A stretch of 64,000 nt of DNA, from NCBI RefSeq assembly GCF_026262575.1, contig NZ_JAPKFL010000013.1, forward strand, positions 100,705 to 164,704. Reading direction: 5' to 3'. Below, in pieces: positions 18,567 to 27,400 of this stretch. The position numbers were made by a program, and so were the translations under genes. The stretch is from Streptomyces marinisediminis. Lineage in GTDB: Bacteria; Actinomycetota; Actinomycetes; Streptomycetales; Streptomycetaceae. The notes below the pieces were generated by a model. That model saw nothing but the letters and a program-made list of their open reading frames with translations, ran no database searches and was not told the origin of the DNA. Position 1 is the stretch's first letter. Every line of letters starts with the position of its first letter.

Positions 18567-19873
18567 GGGAGGACCTCCGGGGATGCGTGTTGTTCTCTGG
18601 GGAGGGTCTCGACGGGGCCCACGCCGTCGGCGTCCTCGCCGCCGTCGGGACCCACGTAGTCGCCGGGTTTCTGCAGCGCGCCGCTGAGCCGGGTGCGGCT
18701 GCGGCGGCTCTCCTCCGCCTTGGCGCGGGCGCTGCCGGCCTCGGGGAGACGGAGGGTGAAGGTCGAGCCCTGGCCCTCGGCGCTCCACACGGTGACCTCG
18801 CCACCGTGGGAGGCGGCCACGTGCTTGACGATGGCCAGGCCGAGCCCGGTGCCCCCGGTGGCCCGGGAGCGTGCGGGGTCGACGCGGTAGAACCGCTCGA
18901 AGATGCGGTCCCGGTCGCGCTCGGAGATGCCGATGCCCTGGTCGGTGACGGCGATTTCGATCATGTCCCCGCCGGACGCGGCCACCCGCCGGGCGGCGAC
19001 GCCGACGCGGGTGCGCTGCGGGGAGTAGTTGACCGCGTTCTCCACCAGGTTGCCGAGCGCCGCCGCGAGCTGCCCGCGGTGGCCGAAGACGTACAGGTCC
19101 TCGCCTCCGCCGGTGGCCATGGTGATCTCCTTGGCGTCCGCGCCCTGGCGGCAGCGGTCGATGGCCTCGCCGACGAGCTCCTCGACGGCGACGGGCTCGG
19201 AGTCCTCCATCGGGTCGTCGTTCTGCACCCGGGAGAGGTCGATCAGTTCTTGCACCAGGCTGGTCAGCCGGGTGGCCTCGTGTTCCATGCGGCCGGCGAA
19301 GCGCCGGACGGCCTCGGGGTCGTCGCTGGCGTCCAGGACGGCCTCGGAGAGCAGGGAGAGCGCGCCGACCGGCGTCTTGAGCTCGTGGCTGACGTTGGCG
19401 ACGAAGTCGCGGCGGATCGCCTCGATGCGCCGCGCTTCGGTCAGGTCCTCCACGAGCAGCAGCACCAGCCGGGAGCCGAGCGGGGCGACCCGGGCGGAGA
19501 CCGCCAGGGCGTCGCCCCTGCCGCGCCGGGCGAGGTCGAGCTCGACCTGCCGTATCTCGCCGTCCCGCCGCGTCTGGCGGGCCATCTGGAGCATCGGCTC
19601 CACGGCCAGCCGGCCGCCGCGCACCAGGCCCAGCGCGTACGCCGCCGAGCTGGCCTTGACCACGGCGTCCTCTTCGTCCAGCACGACGGCCGACGAGCGC
19701 AGCACCGAGAGCACGGTGTCCACGCCGGGCGGCAGCACCGGTTCGGTGTGCAGCGAGGAACGGCTGGGCCGCGCCTGCTCGCGCTCGCTCCAACGGAACG
19801 CGAGGACGGCGATGGCACCGGTGCACACACCGGCGATCGCGGCCACTGCGGCGATCGCCGCGTTCACGTCCAT
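18563..19873 (-). CDS. phoR: Phosphate sensor histidine kinase PhoR
   Basis: 436 residues from ATG 19873. A single N-terminal membrane segment (AAIAAVAAIAGVCTGAIAVL), then a PAS-like region (VLSVLRSSAVVLDEEDAVV), the HisKA box DFVANVSHELKTPVGAL with the phosphorylated His, N box NLVENAVNYSP, G1 DQGIGISERDRD and G2 GGTGLGLAIVKH. It has no large extracellular sensor loop, which is normal for SenX3/PhoR-type kinases that sense through PhoU and the Pst transporter. It is coupled to phoP and divergent from phoU. Confidence 0.94.
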   Translation of the reverse strand: MDVNAAIAAVAAIAGVCTGAIAVLAFRWSEREQARPSRSSLHTEPVLPPGVDTVLSVLRSSAVVLDEEDAVVKASSAAYALGLVRGGRLAVEPMLQMARQTRRDGEIRQVELDLARRGRGDALAVSARVAPLGSRLVLLLVEDLTEARRIEAIRRDFVANVSHELKTPVGALSLLSEAVLDASDDPEAVRRFAGRMEHEATRLTSLVQELIDLSRVQNDDPMEDSEPVAVEELVGEAIDRCRQGADAKEITMATGGGEDLYVFGHRGQLAAALGNLVENAVNYSPQRTRVGVAARRVAASGGDMIEIAVTDQGIGISERDRDRIFERFYRVDPARSRATGGTGLGLAIVKHVAASHGGEVTVWSAEGQGSTFTLRLPEAGSARAKAEESRRSRTRLSGALQKPGDYVGPDGGEDADGVGPVETLPREQHASPEVLP

Positions 19874-19945
19874 GCCCTCAGACTAAGCGGGCCGGACAGG
19901 GCGTCGTCAGGTGCGGCCGCCCGCCTCGGTCACTCGTCCCCCAGA

Positions 19946-19989
19946 GTTCACCGGCAGGTCGGTGGTGGTTCACTGCCTGTCCCGCATAC
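19946..19989. promoter_or_regulatory. PHO box (PhoP operator) between phoR and phoU
   Basis: Four consecutive 11-mers follow the direct-repeat-unit layout of Streptomyces PHO boxes: GTTCACCGGCA (19946-19956), GGTCGGTGGTG (19957-19967), GTTCACTGCCT (19968-19978), GTCCCGCATAC (19979-19989). Units 1 and 3 carry the conserved GTTCA. Further ATTCA-type half sites (AATTCATCC near 20070, CATTCACG near 20094) lie closer to phoU. The position between divergent phoR and phoU fits autoregulation by PhoP. Confidence 0.75.
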
Positions 19990-20220
19990 GCCACGAAAAG
20001 CGAACGAAACGGACCGGGCGGGGGGAAGTTGTGAGGCCGAGGTGCGCCACTTCCTCCCGTGTCGCTCAGAATTCATCCGAACGTGGTAGGTCATTCACGT
20101 GACGGGGCCGCTCCCGACGCCTTCCCGCCTCAGCGTGGGAGCGTAGGACAGCGGCCGACGCCGGGGCGGCCGACACCCGGCCGCCGGTCGGCGCAGCCGA
20201 GAAGCGAGGGAAGGACTGCC

Positions 20221-21003
20221 ATGCGGGACGCGTACCACGAGGAGCTGGATGCGATCGGCGACAGCCTGGTCGAAATGGCCCGGCTCGTCGGTTCCGCCAT
20301 CGGCCGTGCCACCACGGCCATGCTCGACGCGGACCTGAAGCTCGCCGAGAGCGTCATCGCCAACGACGACAAGGTCGACGACCTGCAGCGGGACCTGGAG
20401 AGCAGGGCGATCCAGCTCCTGGCCCGGCAGCAGCCCGTCGCCACCGACCTGCGCATCGTGGTGACGAGCCTGCGGATGAGCGCGGACCTGGAGCGCTCGG
20501 GCGACCTCGCCCAGCACGTGGCCAAGGTGGCGCGCCTGCGCTTCCCGGACTCCGCGGTCCCGCACGACCTGCACGCGACCATCCTGGAGATGGGCCAGCT
20601 CGCACAGCGGCTGATGGCCAAGGCGACCGAGGTCCTCATCACCAAGGACGTCGAGCTCGCCCTCCAGCTCGAGCAGGACGACGACCGCATGGACGACCTG
20701 CACCGCACGCTCTTCCAGCACCTGATGGACCACCGCTGGCAGCACGGCATCGAGACGGCCGTCGACGTGACGCTGCTCGGCCGGTACTACGAGCGCTTCG
20801 CCGACCACGCCGTGTCGGTGGCGCGGCGCGTGGTCTACCTGGTGACCGGCGACTACGCCGACGAGCTGGACCCGGCGGCGGCCGCGGCGGCCGCCGAGAC
20901 GGCCCCGGCGGCGGTGGCCGCGGCCTCCGCCGCCTCCGCGCCCGCCGCCGCGGCGGAGGCGGCGGAGGCGGAGCAGGCCGCCGAGAAGCCGTCGGCCGAC
21001 TGA
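20221..21003 (+). CDS. phoU: Phosphate-signalling protein PhoU
   Basis: 260 residues from ATG 20221 (GGAAGGA upstream). Two three-helix PhoU repeats are recognisable with their metal-binding motifs: ESVIANDDKVDDLQRDLE and ELALQLEQDDDRMDDLH in E-x-x-x-D/DDxxD form, each followed by R-rich helices ending ERSGDLAQHVAKVAR and YERFADHAVSVARRV. PhoU restrains PhoR when phosphate is plentiful. The last 45 residues are an Ala/Glu low-complexity tail that the roughly 220-residue family usually lacks. Confidence 0.94.
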   Translation: MRDAYHEELDAIGDSLVEMARLVGSAIGRATTAMLDADLKLAESVIANDDKVDDLQRDLESRAIQLLARQQPVATDLRIVVTSLRMSADLERSGDLAQHVAKVARLRFPDSAVPHDLHATILEMGQLAQRLMAKATEVLITKDVELALQLEQDDDRMDDLHRTLFQHLMDHRWQHGIETAVDVTLLGRYYERFADHAVSVARRVVYLVTGDYADELDPAAAAAAAETAPAAVAAASAASAPAAAAEAAEAEQAAEKPSAD

Positions 21004-21069
21004 GCCGCCGCGCCACCGACGGCCGACCGGTCCGCCGCCTGACGCGGCCGGCCGAGTCGTCGGCCAGCC

Positions 21070-21090
21070 GGCGCGCGACCGGTGCGCGCC
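21070..21090 (+). terminator. Short hairpin after phoU
   Basis: 7-bp stem ggcgcgc/gcgcgcc with a 7-nt loop, 67 bases beyond the phoU stop, followed by three imperfect copies of gccggtcggcgc (21091-21135). A weak terminator candidate; the rest of the 21004-21264 gap shows nothing else. Confidence 0.4.
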
Positions 21091-21264
21091 CCGGCCGGTC
21101 GGCGCGCCAGCCGGTCGGCGCCTCGGCCGGTCGTCGTGCGGACGGCGCACGCGGGTCGCCGACGTGGCGCGGTTGCTTCCGCGCGCCCTCCGCGCGCCGT
21201 TGCCCGGTGGTCCGCGGGCCCGCTTCCCTGGTGCCTACCGTGAACCGGCCCGAGGAGGGAAGCG

Positions 21265-21396
21265 GTGTTGGCAAAGCTCCGTAAGCACACGTTCGGTCCA
21301 CTCAGGGCGGCGTTGCTGTCGTGCGGGTGCGGCCCCGGCTGCTCCTGCGGCTGCCAGTCGGGCGGCCCCTGCAACTGCGGCGGAAGCTGCGGCTAG
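21265..21396 (+). CDS. 43-residue Cys/Gly-rich metallothionein-like peptide
   Basis: GTG 21265 to TAG 21396, with an excellent GGAGGGA Shine-Dalgarno at about 21253-21259. The first 19 residues are basic and hydrophobic (KLRKHTFGPLRAALL). The remaining 24 contain 8 Cys at positions 20, 22, 26, 28, 30, 36, 38 and 42, in C-x-C pairs separated by Gly, Pro, Ser and one Gln/Asn (for example CGCGPGCSCGC). No His or acidic residue lies in this part. C-x-C clusters at this density are typical of metallothioneins that bind Cu(I), Zn or Cd thiolate clusters; a Cys-rich RiPP precursor is the alternative, but no maturase is adjacent. It is an independent gene between phoU and a transporter gene. Function is inferred from composition only. 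Confidence 0.72.
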   Translation: MLAKLRKHTFGPLRAALLSCGCGPGCSCGCQSGGPCNCGGSCG

Positions 21397-21667
21397 CCGC
21401 GACACGTCGCGCCGGGAGCGCCCCGGGCCGGCCCGCCCGGGGCGCCTCCCGCGCCCGTGACCCCGGCGGCGGCCTCCCACGGCCTCCCCCACCGGGTCCC
21501 ACCCGCCCCGACGTCGTCCCAGCCCGGCCGGGCACGCCTCCGCCCCGCCCGGCCCTGCTCAGGCTCCACCCGGCGGCCCCGCCCGGTGGAGCCGCTCAGC
21601 CCCGCGAGCCGCGCGCTGGCCCACCCCGCGGTTCACGTCGGCGGCCGGACCCCGCATGCTGCGGGGC

Positions 21668-22540
21668 ATGGACTCAGCGCTCCTGACGATCGCCCTCCCC
21701 GCGGCGCTCGCCGTCATCATGTTCGGGCTCGGCCTGTCCCTCACCGTGCGGGACTTCGTGCGCGTCGCCACCGTGCCCAAGGCCGCCCTCGTCTCCCTGG
21801 CGTGCCAGCTCCTGCTGCTGCCGCTGGTCTGCCTGGGGCTCGTGCTCGTCTTCCGCCTGCCGCCGGAGCCGGCCGTCGGCATGATGCTGCTCGCGGCCTC
21901 CCCCGGCGGCACCACGGCCAACCTGTTCTCGCACCTCGCGGGCGGTGACGTCGCGCTGAACGTCAGCCTGACCGCCGTCAACTCGGTGATCGCGGTGGTG
22001 ACGCTGCCCGTCGTCGTCAACCTCTCGGTCGCCCACTTCCTCGGCGACTCCGCCGCCGTGGGGTTGCAGCCGGACAAGATCGTGCAGGTCTTCGCGGTGG
22101 TGCTCGTCCCGGTGGCCGCGGGCATGGCGGTCCGCCGCCGCGACCCGGGCCTCAGCGCCCGCGCCGCCTGCCCGGTGAAGCGGGCCTCCGTCGTCGCCCT
22201 GGCCGCCGTCGTCACCCTCGCGATGGTGCAGGGCTGGGACGAGGTCACCGAGCACCTGCTCACCGTCGGCACGGTGGCGCTGCTGCTGTGCGCGCTGAGC
22301 CTGCTCATCGGCTACTGGGTCCCCAAGGCGGTGGGCGTCACCCGTCCCCAGGCCATCGCCTCGGCCATGGAGATCGGCGTCCACAACAGCGCGCTCGCGA
22401 TCACGGTCGCCCTGTCCGTCCTGGACAACCCGGCCATCGCCGTCCCCCCGGCCCTCTACGGCGTCGTCATGAACGTCCCCGCCGCCCTCACCGCCTACGC
22501 CTTCGCCCGCACCCGCAAGACCCACCCCACCTCCGCCTGA
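21668..22540 (+). CDS. Bile acid:sodium symporter (BASS) family transporter
   Basis: 290 residues from ATG 21668; an in-frame ATG at 21656 would add 4 residues. About ten hydrophobic helices with the BASS core motifs: LAASPGGTTANLFSHLAGGD (substrate/Na+ crossover region) and the second inverted-repeat motif AMEIGVHNSALAITVAL. These carriers import organic anions with sodium; bacterial substrates include pantoate, methionine-derived oxoacids and others, so the substrate is open. A 7-bp hairpin (21650-21656 with 21660-21666) immediately precedes the ATG and would cover any ribosome-binding site, so the mRNA is either leaderless or occluded. Confidence 0.88.
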   Translation: MDSALLTIALPAALAVIMFGLGLSLTVRDFVRVATVPKAALVSLACQLLLLPLVCLGLVLVFRLPPEPAVGMMLLAASPGGTTANLFSHLAGGDVALNVSLTAVNSVIAVVTLPVVVNLSVAHFLGDSAAVGLQPDKIVQVFAVVLVPVAAGMAVRRRDPGLSARAACPVKRASVVALAAVVTLAMVQGWDEVTEHLLTVGTVALLLCALSLLIGYWVPKAVGVTRPQAIASAMEIGVHNSALAITVALSVLDNPAIAVPPALYGVVMNVPAALTAYAFARTRKTHPTSA

Positions 22541-22579
22541 CGCCTCGCCGACGGCAGCTCCCCACGCCGCACGGCGGCC

Positions 22580-22618
22580 GAGCCCCCTCCTCCGGCGTAC
22601 CGCCACGAGGAGGGGCTC
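22580..22618. terminator. Terminator between the convergent BASS and gpmA genes
   Basis: Stem of 12 bp with one bulged C (22580-22592 pairing 22607-22618) located between two convergent stop codons, so it can serve both. Confidence 0.7.
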
Positions 22619-22630
22619 AGCCTTGCCCGA

Positions 22631-23389
22631 CTACTTCTTGCCCTGGTTCTTGACGGCCTCGATGGCGGCCTTGGCGGCCTCCGGGTCGAGGTAGGTGCCG
22701 CCGGGGTTGACGGGGTGGAAGGCGTCGTCCAGCTCGTAGAGCAGGGGGATGCCGGTGGGGATGTTGAGGCCGGCGATGTCGGTGTCGGAGACGGTGTCCA
22801 GGTGCTTGACGAGGGCGCGCAGGCTGTTGCCGTGCGCGGCGACGAGGACGGTGCGCCCGGTGACGAGGTCGGGGACGACGCCGTCGTACCAGTAGGGCAT
22901 CATCCGGTGGACGACGTCCTTGAGGCACTCGGTTCGGGGGCGCAGCTCCGGGGGGATCATGGCGTACCGCGGGTCGCCGGCCTGGGACCACTCGGCGCCG
23001 TCCTCCAGCACCGGGGGCGGGGTGTCGTAGGAGCGGCGCCAGAGCATGAACTGCTCCTCGCCGAACTCGGCGAGCGTCTGCGCCTTGTCCTTGCCCTGAA
23101 GCGCGCCGTAGTGACGCTCGTTCAGCCGCCAGGAGCGGTGGACGGGGACCCAGTGCCGGTCGCAGGCCTCCAGCGCGAGGTTGGCGGTGCGGATGGCCCG
23201 CTTCTGCACGGAGGTGTGGACGACGTCGGGGAGGAGACCGGCGTCGGCCAGCAGCTCGCCGCCGCGTACGGCCTCCGTCTCGCCCTTGTCGGTCAGGTTG
23301 ACGTCCACCCAGCCGGTGAACAGGTTCTTCGCGTTCCACTCGCTCTCGCCGTGGCGGAGCAGGATCAGCTTGTACGTCGCGTCGGCCAT
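22631..23389 (-). CDS. gpmA: 2,3-bisphosphoglycerate-dependent phosphoglycerate mutase
   Basis: 252 residues from ATG 23389. The phosphohistidine motif [20 protein letters not shown] has the catalytic His at 13; [16 protein letters not shown] and the second His in [17 protein letters not shown] complete the active site. It interconverts 3- and 2-phosphoglycerate in glycolysis. Length and motifs are those of the dPGM housekeeping enzyme, not of a generic histidine phosphatase. It is the last conserved gene before the accessory block. Confidence 0.96.
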   Translation of the reverse strand: MADATYKLILLRHGESEWNAKNLFTGWVDVNLTDKGETEAVRGGELLADAGLLPDVVHTSVQKRAIRTANLALEACDRHWVPVHRSWRLNERHYGALQGKDKAQTLAEFGEEQFMLWRRSYDTPPPVLEDGAEWSQAGDPRYAMIPPELRPRTECLKDVVHRMMPYWYDGVVPDLVTGRTVLVAAHGNSLRALVKHLDTVSDTDIAGLNIPTGIPLLYELDDAFHPVNPGGTYLDPEAAKAAIEAVKNQGKK

Positions 23390-23539
23390 GGGGCCAGCCT
23401 AATGCGCCGGTCGGAGGTGGCGGCGCGGGTGGGGCGGGGCGCCGCGTGCCGTGTGACGTGCGGAGGGGTCCGCCGACCGGGCAGGCGCACGGGCGGCCCC
23501 GGGGCGGGAGAAGGGGCCGTGAGGGAGCCCGCCGAGGAG

Positions 23540-23666
23540 TGGGCGCGGCGGGTGGCGGCACGGCGGGTGGACGGGCGCGCTCGGCGGGTGGACGGGCGCG
23601 GTCGGTGGGGCGGGCGGGCGCGGTCGGTGGGGCGGGCGGCCGGGAGCGGGGTGCCGCTCCCGGCCG
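23540..23666 (-). terminator. GC-rich repeats and hairpin terminating the accessory operon
   Basis: A 13-bp perfect stem (23637-23649 with 23654-23666, loop GGTG) lies just past the last operon gene's stop on the minus strand. Next to it (23555-23636) are about four imperfect 21-22-bp units of the type cggcgggtggacgggcgcgg. The rest of the 23390-23679 gap shows no gene. Confidence 0.7.
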
Positions 23667-23679
23667 CGGGCCCCGGCCG

Positions 23680-24345
23680 TCAGGACGCGAGCGCCGCCGT
23701 GGCCCAGATGTCGCCGATGGCCTCCTCGGTGCGGCGGGCGTGGAACACGGCCTCCTCGGGGTCGTCACCGCGGTCCAGTCCCTCCTGCGCCACCTCCAGG
23801 GCCAGGTCGCGCAGGGCGTCGTCGCCGGGGTCGTCGTAGTAGGCGACGAACTCCTCGGGGACGTCGGCTCCCGCCTCGCGCAGCCGGCGGGCCACGGCCG
23901 TGCCTCCGGCGAAGTAGACGACCAGGTCGGTGTGGACCGAGAGCGCGGCGGCCGCCTGACCACCGGCGAGGGCCACCCAGGAGAGGGCTCCGTTGAACGC
24001 GTAGGCGCCGCGCTCCGCGGGCCAGCGCGCCAGGTCGGCCTGCCGCATGCCCAGGGCGCGGGCGACCGCGTGCAGCTTGGGCGTGGCGTCCTGGACGAGC
24101 CGCCCCAGGGTGAGCCAGAGCTCGGCGGCCCGGTCACTGGGGAAGCGGGCGAGCAGGGCGCCGTGGGCGACGCGCTCGGCCGCGTGACACTGCATCTCGA
24201 TGGCGACCAGACGGCGCAGGTACACGGTGGGGTCACCGCCCCGGGCGACGGTCTCCGGCAGGGGGTTGCCGACGGGGTGCAGGTCCCGGAGGCGTTCGAC
24301 CTCCGCGGCGGCACGGGTCGCGGCGGGGTGCTGTGGGGTGGTCAT
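23680..24345 (-). CDS. Helical protein of unknown function, TenA/heme-oxygenase-like fold suspected (paralogue 1)
   Basis: 221 residues from ATG 24345, with AAGGAA about 8 bases upstream. Almost wholly alpha-helical by composition. It is clearly paralogous to the protein at 30735-31439: both share LRRLV, LLARFP, LSWVAL, an HTD triad (138-140 here), Y-F, and GADVPEEF. Helix-borne acidic and His residues (E50, E57, H138, D140, E165, E166) could bind iron as in heme-oxygenase-like di-iron enzymes, but the ligand set cannot be fixed by eye. It is the promoter-distal gene of the six-gene operon, 76 bases after the NRPS, and the two paralogues bracket the operon. Confidence 0.6.
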   Translation of the reverse strand: MTTPQHPAATRAAAEVERLRDLHPVGNPLPETVARGGDPTVYLRRLVAIEMQCHAAERVAHGALLARFPSDRAAELWLTLGRLVQDATPKLHAVARALGMRQADLARWPAERGAYAFNGALSWVALAGGQAAAALSVHTDLVVYFAGGTAVARRLREAGADVPEEFVAYYDDPGDDALRDLALEVAQEGLDRGDDPEEAVFHARRTEEAIGDIWATAALAS

Positions 24346-24421
24346 GGTGTTCCTTCCCTTCTCTTCGCCGTTCTGCTGGGCGGTGCGGTGCGGTGGTGTG
24401 CCGGTGTGCCGGTGTGTCCGG

Positions 24422-27400
24422 TCAGTGCGCGGGCGCCCGCGCCTCGGGTGGGGGCAGGTAGCCGACGTCCCGGAGGTAGCGCAGGTTGAGGTCGATCAGG
24501 TGGGCGTCGACCGGCGGGCACTCGGGCCCGCCCCCGGCCGTCGCGCGCTCGGTGTTGTCCCGGTCGAACCCGGGGAAGGTGCCGGCGAAGTACATCTCCT
24601 TGACCGACATCCCGGCGCCGTGCGCGGGCTCGGTGAGCATGGGGACGTACGGGGCCATCGGGTGCTCCGGGTCCTCGGCGGTCCACCGGGCGACGGCCTC
24701 CAGCCAGGTGGGGTAGGGCACCGTCTCCACGCGGTAGCCCATGGCGCGCAGCCGCTCGACGAGCAGGTCCAGCCGCGCGTCGCGGGGGTTGGTGATGTGG
24801 TAGACCCGGCCGTCCGGCTTCTCGTGCGTGATGACGCGGGTGATGACGTCGGCGGTGTAGTCCACCGGCACGAAGTCCAGCGGGAGCGGTATGTCGGGAG
24901 CGAGGCCGCTCTCGGCGATCGTGCGGAACAGCGCGCACATCATCGTGTCGGTGTTCCACACGCCCCGGTCACTGGTGCCGGTGATCTCGTACGGGCGGTG
25001 GACGGCCACGGGCAGACCCCGCTTCGCCGCCTCCCCCACCAGGCGTTCGGCCACCCACTTGGTCTCCATGTAGCCCAGGGAGAGCCGGTCGGCGTGGTCG
25101 AGCGGAGTGTCCTCGCTGACGTGCCGCACGCCGGCGGTGCCGAACCCGGCGATGACGCCTATCGTCGACACGTGGTGGACGGGCTTGCGGCGGTGGGCCG
25201 CGGCCAGTTCCAGCACCGTGCGGGTGCCGCCCACGTTGACCGGGGCCAGCGCCTGGTACGGGTAGGCGAAGTTGACGCTGGTCCCGGAGTGGACGACGAG
25301 GTCGCACGCCCGGGCCAGCGCGTCCCAGTCCGCGTCGGCCAGGCCGAAGTGCGGCTCGGCCAGCTCGCCGGGCACGGGGACGATGTGCTCCTCGCACGCC
25401 GAGGCGTCCAGGCCGTAGCGGCGCATGCGGGCGGCGATCCGGCGCGCACCCTCCGTGGCGTCCCGGGCCCGGGTGAGACAGTAGACCCGGTCGGCCCCGG
25501 CGCGGACGAGCCGGTCGATCAGGTACACGCCCAGGAAGCCGGTGGCACCCGTCAGCAGGACGGTGCCCGGTGGCTCCGCGGTGGCCTCCGGGGCGGTGAA
25601 CCGCAGGGCGGGGTCGAGGCGCGCCTCGGCCGCGAAGTCCGGCCGGTCCGCCGCGCCGGCCGGCTCCGCCCCGGGGTCGGCCAGCTCCCGGGCCCGGGCG
25701 GTGAAGGCGGCGAGGGTGGCGTTGTCCAGCAGGCTGCGGATCAGCTCCGTGCTGCGCTCCGGGTGGATGCCGAAGTGCCGCCGGGTGGCCGCCGCGACCC
25801 GGGTGGCCAGCAGCGAGGTGCCGCCCAGGGCGAAGAGGTCGTCGTCCCGGCCCGCCGCGTCGACGCCGAGCAGGTCGCGCCAGATCCGGGCGACGGCCTC
25901 CTCCTCGGGCCCACGGGGCGCGTCCCCGCCGGAGTCGGCGGCGTCGTCCCGCTCGGTGAGGAGGGCCAGCAGGCGGTCCCGGTCGACCTTGCCGCTCGTG
26001 GTCAGCGGCAGCTCCGCGGTGGCCGCGATCCGGGCGGGCACCATGTAGGCCGGGAGCCGGTCGCGGGCGTGGTCGTGGAGCCGGCGGACGAGCGCCTCGG
26101 AGTCCACGTCCGGGTCGCAGGCCACGGCCGCGCCCAGCCGCTCGCCGCCGCCCTCCCCCAGCACGTCGGCCGCCACCTCACGCACTCCGGGGTGGGTGCT
26201 CAGCACGGCCTCGACCTCGTCGAGCTCCACCCGGAAGCCGCGCAGTTGCACCTGGCGGTCCCGGCGGCCGAGGAACTCCAGGACGCCGTCCGCGCGCCAG
26301 CGCGCCACGTCCCCCGTGCGGTAGAGCCGTCCGTCGGGGTCGTCGCCGAAGCGGTCGGGCAGGAAGCGGTCGGCCGTCTTCTCCGGGGCGTTGAGGTAGC
26401 CCAGCGCCACGCCGTCGCCGCCGAGCCACAGCTCGCCCTCCTCTCCGACGGCCGCCAGGCGCCCGTCGGGGCGCACGACGTAGGCGGTGGTGTCGGGCAG
26501 CGGCCGTCCGATGGGGACGAGTTCGGCGTGCGGGGCGAGCTCCTCGATGACGTGGCTGACGCTGATTACGGCGTTCTCCGACGGCCCGTACCCGTTGACC
26601 AGGTAGCGCGGCCGGCCGTGGTCGAGCACCGCCCGGACGGCCGACGGGCTGAGCGTGTCGCCGCCCGCCATGAGGCACCGCAGCCCGGCGAACATGCCGG
26701 GCGCCGCCTGCGCGTGCTGGTGGAACAGGCCCGCGCTGAGCCAGGCCACCGTGATCCCCTGCTCGCGCAGCGTGTCGTCCAGCGCCCCGGTGTCGAGCAG
26801 CGCGTCGGGTTCGGGCAGCACCAGGCAGGCGCCGTTGAGCAGGGTGCAGAAGAACTCGTAGCAGGAGACGTCGAAGGCCGGGTTGGTGGTGGCCAGCAGC
26901 CGTTCGCCGGGGCCGGGGACCGAGGGGTGGTCGGCCGCGGCGAACCGGACCAGTCCGCGGTGGGTGCAGACCACGCCCTTGGGCGTCCCCGTCGAGCCGG
27001 AGGTGTAGACGATGTAGGCGGCGTCGGTCGCCCGGCGCCCGCCGGTCCACCGCGCGTCGCGCGGCGGCAGCGGGTGGTCGGCCGCCTCGTCGGTGGTGAC
27101 GAGCGCCGAGGAGGCGGGGTCGGGCAGGGTGGCGTCCCGTCGCGCGAGCACGTGGCCGGCCCCGGAGTCCTCCAGCACCATGGCCAGGCGCGCCGAGGGG
27201 TGGGCGGGGTCCAGCGGGAGGTAGACGGCGCCGGCTTCGAGGATGCCGAGCGCCGCCACGACGGCCTCCGGGGAGCGCTCCAGGAGCATCGCCACGGTGT
27301 CGCCGTCGTCCACGCCCCGGGCGCGCAGGTGGGCCGCCGTCCGGCGCACGCGCTCGTGGAGCTGGTGGTAGGTCCACGAGCCGCCGGGCCAGAGCAGGGC

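Noticed and set aside
21265..21396. RiPP precursor reading of the Cys-rich peptide
   Set aside because: No lanthipeptide, YcaO, radical-SAM or protease gene is nearby, so a metal-thiolate role is favoured, though not proven.
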